DNA from: Alphaproteobacteria bacterium
GTDB lineage: Bacteria > Pseudomonadota > Alphaproteobacteria > Caulobacterales > Hyphomonadaceae
NCBI GenBank assembly: GCA_018827375.1
Contig: JAHJYW010000032.1
Span: 204,401-268,400, forward strand
Length of the DNA: 64,000 nucleotides
Direction: 5' to 3'
Shown here: positions 59,873-64,000 of the stretch, piece by piece
Layout: every line of letters starts with the position of its first letter
How positions within the stretch are numbered: position 1 is the first letter of the stretch
The notes under the pieces: model-generated
Seen by the model: the letters and a program-made list of their open reading frames with translations, nothing else
Databases searched by the model: none
Told to the model about the DNA's origin: nothing
Translations under genes and position numbers: made by a program

Positions 59873-60564
59873 TCCGCCAAGCCGTCTCCGCACTCGCGCT
59901 CACTTTGCTGGCTGTACCAGCCTGGGCTGACAACACGCCGGCGCCATCGCCGGCAACCACCATGGATGCGCCATCATGGCAGCCGAAGAATGGTGACAGG
60001 ATCGCCTTCGATGTCCTGCGAAAGGGCAAGCCATTCGGCACCCACACGGTCTCGTTTGCGGTCGATCCCGATGGCACGCTGACGGCAACGACCGATGTGC
60101 GCCTGAAGGCCGGGCTCGGCCCGATCACGGTTTTTCGCTATGAACTCGATGCTACCGAGACATGGAAAGACGGCACACTTGTCGCCCTGAAAGGCGCCGT
60201 GGATGACGATGGCAAGGATGGCACCGTCACCGCCGCCCGCGAAGGCGATGTGCTTGAGGTCAAAGGCACGGAATATACAGGCGAGGCGCCTCTCGGCATT
60301 CTGCCGTCCAGCCACTGGAATTTCGCGCAGACCACCGCAAAGCAGCTGCTGTCCACCGAGGATGGCGAACTGCTCAAGGTCAAGGTCATCGACAAGGGCA
60401 TGGACACCGTTTCCGTCGCCGGCGAGTCGGTGGAGGCCCGCCACTATCTCATGGATTCAGCCATCGATGTCGACCTCTGGTATGATGACCAGGGCCGCTG
60501 GGTGAAGCTCTCCTTCGTGGCGCGCGACCAGCAGATCGACTACGTCCTGACCCAGCCTTACTAA
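59869..60564 (+). CDS. DUF6134 family secreted protein
   Basis: Signal peptide ALTLLAVPAWA; IAFDVLRKGKPFGTHTVSFA...VDLWYDDQGRWVKLSF. Confidence 0.75.
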   Translation: MIRQAVSALALTLLAVPAWADNTPAPSPATTMDAPSWQPKNGDRIAFDVLRKGKPFGTHTVSFAVDPDGTLTATTDVRLKAGLGPITVFRYELDATETWKDGTLVALKGAVDDDGKDGTVTAAREGDVLEVKGTEYTGEAPLGILPSSHWNFAQTTAKQLLSTEDGELLKVKVIDKGMDTVSVAGESVEARHYLMDSAIDVDLWYDDQGRWVKLSFVARDQQIDYVLTQPY

Positions 60565-60581
60565 GCCTGCAACCGGACGGG

Positions 60582-63125
60582 CTAGTTGCTCTCCGGCGTC
60601 GCTGGCTCTTCCTTCTTTTTCTTCTTGTTGAACAAACCGCCCAGCGCATCGCGCGCTGCCTGCTCGGCCGCATCCTCAATGGTGGGGGTCTTGGTCGCGG
60701 GCTGGCTGCCATCGGTCGCCGGTGCCGTTTGGGTCTGGTTTCCGCCGAGCACCGCGCCGAGGATTGAGCCGGCATCGCCGCCGATCTTGCCGGTCAGCTC
60801 ATCCTTCAGCTTGTTGCCGAGTTCCGCCTTGAGGGCAGACTGGATGCCCGACGTATCCGGCGATACCTTCAGGTTTGTCCACGCGCCGGAGATGCGCACG
60901 GGTACAGGAATCCCGTTCAGCTGGATGACACTGCCGTCGCCCTGGCCCTTCTTGTCGACACTCGTCGCAAGACGCATGTCCAGTGCCTGGCCGCCGAGAT
61001 TGATCTGGCCGGAGCCGTCAATGCCGAGCACGGGGTTGATCAGTTTCATCAGGTCAACGTTCGCTACGCCGTCCGTGATCGTGAGCACGGTGTCGAAGCT
61101 GGTGAAGTCCGTCTCTGCCGAAGGCGACAGGGCAGACGAGAAGTCGAGGTTCTTGAGGCTGCCCGTTGTCAGGGCAGTCTGCAGGGACTGCGCACTGCGG
61201 ACCAGTTGCGAGACGTTGAGGCCCTTCAGGGCGCCGTCTGTCAGATTCGTGGTGACCTTGCCGTCAAGCGCGTTGACGATGTCGTAGAGCGAGTTGCCGG
61301 TGGCCGCGCCGGTGACATTGAAGCCGCCGGTGCCGGTCAGCTTGTCGAAGCCTGCCAGCGTTCCCAGCAGGCTCGACATGCCGACGCCGCTGCCATTCAT
61401 CGCAAAATCCACGGCAGGCGTTGCGCCCTGCGCGTTGACGTTCAGCTTTCCGTTCCAGTCGCCGCCGAATGCCTTGAACTGCGACAGGTCGGTGACGAGC
61501 TTGCCGTTGTCGAGCGTCGTGGCGAGCGCGGCATCGGTCAGCTTCACATTGCCGATCGTGAGGGCGCTGGTCCTGATCTTGATATCGGCATCCACCGCTT
61601 TGAGGCCCGCAAGGTCCAGTGGCTCCTTGCTCCAGCCATTGCTGGCCTGTGCCGGCGTTTCTGCCGTGTCGCCTTCACCGAGGAAGGGCGAGAGATCGAG
61701 CGGACCCATGTCGAGATCGCCCGTGATTTTCGGCCGTTCGCCCGTGAGGTCGACGCCTGCCGTACCCTTGCCGGTGATGTCGTCGAGCGTGAGCGTGAGG
61801 CCCGTCAGGCTGAGCTTCTTGAAGCTGCCCTTGATGGCGCTGTCGACCTTGAAGGTTTTCAGCGTCTCGCCGGGTGCCATTTCCACGTCAGCGGCCTTGA
61901 GCAGCGCACGTAGCTCGTTGCTTGAGGCATTGACCTGACCATTGACGCTGCCATCACCGCCAAGGCCCACAGCGCCCATGTAGCTGGCGTTGAGCAGGGC
62001 GCCGGTATGCGTCACATCAAGGTTTGCAAGGTTCAGGGCATCGACCGGGCCAGTGATGCTGCCCTTGATCTCGACACGCTCAAGCGCATCTGCGGCCGGG
62101 AGCTCGATACCCATCTCGGTCGCGATATCCCCTGCTTGCGGCAGCACCGCGGAAAGCTTTCCGTCGACCGTAATGGCCTCACCGAGAGAGACGGAGCCAG
62201 TGTAGCCCGCATCGATCAGTTGGCCCTTGATGGCGAGGGTTTCGAAATTGATCTGCGGCGCCTCCAGCGATCCTGAAAGCGTGGCCTTCATGTCTGCGCC
62301 GCCGAGCGGGGCGACATTGTATGGCATCTCCACGTCCGCGAATTTGGTGAGGTCGAGAATGCTTGGGGCCGACAGGGTGAGGGTGCCCGCGATGGCCGAA
62401 GCGTCGCCCATCGTGATGCTGCCATCATAATTGGCGTTCACAAGAGCGGACTGCAGGGCGAATTTGGCGGAAGCTGGCGTGCCGCTCGTAAGCGCTTCAG
62501 GCGAATCCAGGTCCAGCGTCACATCGAATTTCTCGCCCTGGAACAGGCCGGACCCCTTGATGTCGACAGGCTGGTTCATGGCCTGCATGGAGGCCTGCAG
62601 GTCAAGTTCCTTCAGTTCATATGTGCTGCCGGCGGCATCGTCGCGATAGGTGAGGCTGGCATTCTGCAGCCGCGCCGATGCGATGCCCGCATCAAACCCG
62701 CCACCGGACTGCTCAGGGGTGTCACTGGGTTCGGACGCGGAAGCGAATTCCCAGTTGGCCGTGCCGTCAGCCTTGCGGTGCAGGTCGACACTGGCATCAA
62801 CAAAGGCAATTTCCTGAACATCGACCCGGCGCGACAGAAGCGGCAGCCATTTGACCGATCCGCGCAATTCGCCAGCCTCGATCATGTTCGGACGGTCGAA
62901 CCCTTCCGGGTTGGCCACGGTGACACCGCTAATGCTGGCTGCGATTCGCGGGAAGACCGAGATTTTGACGTCGCCCGTTAGCGTTACATCCCGCTGCAGC
63001 GCATTGGTCGCGGCCTTTTCGATCTGGTTGCGATACACATCCTTGGGCACGAGAAACGGAACCACCAGCGCGGCAACCACCAAAAGGCCAATAAAGCCTG
63101 CGGCAATGAGCAATATACGTTTCAT
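60582..63125 (-). CDS. AsmA family protein
   Basis: N-terminal TM anchor, KRILLIAAGFIGLLVVAALVVPFLVP; IEKAATNALQRDVTLTGDVKISVFPRIAASISGVTVANPEGF. Confidence 0.93.
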   Translation of the reverse strand: MKRILLIAAGFIGLLVVAALVVPFLVPKDVYRNQIEKAATNALQRDVTLTGDVKISVFPRIAASISGVTVANPEGFDRPNMIEAGELRGSVKWLPLLSRRVDVQEIAFVDASVDLHRKADGTANWEFASASEPSDTPEQSGGGFDAGIASARLQNASLTYRDDAAGSTYELKELDLQASMQAMNQPVDIKGSGLFQGEKFDVTLDLDSPEALTSGTPASAKFALQSALVNANYDGSITMGDASAIAGTLTLSAPSILDLTKFADVEMPYNVAPLGGADMKATLSGSLEAPQINFETLAIKGQLIDAGYTGSVSLGEAITVDGKLSAVLPQAGDIATEMGIELPAADALERVEIKGSITGPVDALNLANLDVTHTGALLNASYMGAVGLGGDGSVNGQVNASSNELRALLKAADVEMAPGETLKTFKVDSAIKGSFKKLSLTGLTLTLDDITGKGTAGVDLTGERPKITGDLDMGPLDLSPFLGEGDTAETPAQASNGWSKEPLDLAGLKAVDADIKIRTSALTIGNVKLTDAALATTLDNGKLVTDLSQFKAFGGDWNGKLNVNAQGATPAVDFAMNGSGVGMSSLLGTLAGFDKLTGTGGFNVTGAATGNSLYDIVNALDGKVTTNLTDGALKGLNVSQLVRSAQSLQTALTTGSLKNLDFSSALSPSAETDFTSFDTVLTITDGVANVDLMKLINPVLGIDGSGQINLGGQALDMRLATSVDKKGQGDGSVIQLNGIPVPVRISGAWTNLKVSPDTSGIQSALKAELGNKLKDELTGKIGGDAGSILGAVLGGNQTQTAPATDGSQPATKTPTIEDAAEQAARDALGGLFNKKKKKEEPATPESN

Positions 63126-63289
63126 GGTGGCGTCCTGTTTCGTGCGTTTCCGGTGAGATAAATGTATAATGTGACCGAGGAATGACCAGAGAATAGCATA
63201 TAATCGAATTTGCCTGACGTTCCTTGCTTGACCACCAATCCCTGCTTGATTAGAGAGGCGCTTCGCCGCTTTGCGGTGGAAGAAAATAC

Positions 63290-63366
63290 GCGGGTGTAGC
63301 TCAGTCGGTTAGAGTGCCGGCCTGTCACGCCGGAGGTCGCGGGTTCAAGTCCCGTCACTCGCGCCA
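63290..63366 (+). tRNA. tRNA-Asp (anticodon GTC)
   Basis: GCGGGTGTAGCTCAGTCGGTTAGAGTGCCGGCCTGTCACGCCGGAGGTCGCGGGTTCAAGTCCCGTCACTCGCGCCA, full cloverleaf with encoded CCA. Confidence 0.97.
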
Positions 63367-63400
63367 TTTCTCTCGAAATGGACTTCTTATAAGACATTGA

Positions 63401-63437
63401 AAGCAAACGGATTTAACAGATCCGGTTGCTTTTCTTT
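63401..63437 (+). terminator. Rho-independent terminator downstream of tRNA-Asp
   Basis: AAGCAAACGGAT-TTAACAG-ATCCGGTTGCTT followed by TTCTTT; 11 of 12 bp paired. Confidence 0.75.
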
Positions 63438-63456
63438 GTCTGAAATGGCCGGAAAT

Positions 63457-63488
63457 TGTGGACCAAATTGGGACCATTTTGTGGACCA
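63457..63488 (+). repeat. Three phased (TGT)GGACCA repeats upstream of the integrase
   Basis: TGTGGACCA (63457-63465), TGGGACCA (63469-63476), TGTGGACCA (63480-63488); GACCA cores 11 and 12 bp apart. Confidence 0.7.
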
Positions 63489-64000
63489 ATGGCCGACGTC
63501 ATGAAGCGCGTCGAAGACAATTCTTACCTCGAACGCAGAGGCCGGGTCTGGTGGTACAATCGCCGGGTCCCGACCAGGTGCGCTCACCTCGATACGCGCA
63601 AGCGAATCAAGGAGTCGCTTGGCACGACTTCCGTGGAGCAGGCGCGGTATAAACGGGACCTGCTGGCTGAGGCCGACGATCACTACTGGGCCTCGCTCCA
63701 GATTGCAGAAGAAGCTGGTCCGGCAACGAACCGCGAAGTCTCTGAAGCGATATCTCGTCGCTACAGGATGGCCACGGTCAAGGCGCTGGCATGCGGGTTC
63801 ACCTATAAGCCGATCGATCATCTTGCCACCGAGGCGTCGCTGGACGAAACGCTCGCGCGTTTGCTTGCTGTCCACACACAGGCCGGACCGGCTGAGATTC
63901 CGAGGGAGCGGGACGCTGAGGCTTTACTGGGTGGCGCGACGAAACCCACGATCCCGGTGTCGGATGCCTTCGAAGTATATCTGAGCGAGATCGCCTACAA
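63489..64000 (+). CDS. Tyrosine recombinase/phage-type integrase, N-terminal part (truncated by window end)
   Basis: Manual translation: MADVMKRVEDNSYLERRGRVWWYNRRVPTRCAHLDTRKRIKESLGTTSVEQARYKRDLLAEADDHYWASL...PVSDAFEVYLSEIAYK. Not in the ORF track (open at edge). Confidence 0.85.
   Translation, partial: MADVMKRVEDNSYLERRGRVWWYNRRVPTRCAHLDTRKRIKESLGTTSVEQARYKRDLLAEADDHYWASLQIAEEAGPATNREVSEAISRRYRMATVKALACGFTYKPIDHLATEASLDETLARLLAVHTQAGPAEIPRERDAEALLGGATKPTIPVSDAFEVYLSEIAY

Noticed and set aside
63619-63984. Track ORF 63619..63984 (121 aa) as the integrase-region gene
   Set aside because: Different frame; the true reading frame starts at 63489, carries integrase-like sequence and stays open to the window end.

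Overview
This 64 kb window is a compact, GC-rich alphaproteobacterial chromosome segment. Gene content looks Hyphomonadaceae-like (inference only). It starts inside xseA and ends inside a tyrosine-recombinase integrase next to tRNA-Asp(GTC). Most of it is housekeeping: purD, a lipid A/Kdo operon (acyltransferase-lpxK-waaA-DUF374), glmU-rpiA-gor, class II DAHP synthase, pth-rplY, acs, a ChvG/ChvI-like two-component pair, ilvD, polA, a cysK-sseA-metC sulfur operon and an AsmA protein. Lipid/xenobiotic-type genes are also present (two P450s, enoyl-CoA hydratase, DUF2855, MDR oxidoreductases, hydrolases). The strongest candidate for an undescribed system is a single-gene fusion of an N-terminal TIR domain to a ParA/MinD-type ATPase (29187-30485, minus). 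It has an intact deviant Walker A motif and an Asp where the TIR catalytic Glu is usually found. Other points of interest: a TetR-darcynin divergent pair with a near-perfect operator; a MarR/MATE 35-bp palindrome; a tandem double palindrome and structured leader upstream of an 80-aa orphan protein; a ChrR-like cupin protein that seems to have lost its zinc-binding anti-sigma Cys residues; two hairpin-dense intergenic regions that could encode ncRNAs; the left edge of a mobile element at tRNA-Asp with helically phased GGACCA repeats; and four convergent gene pairs ending on one shared CTAG. No CRISPR array, IS element or rRNA was found.
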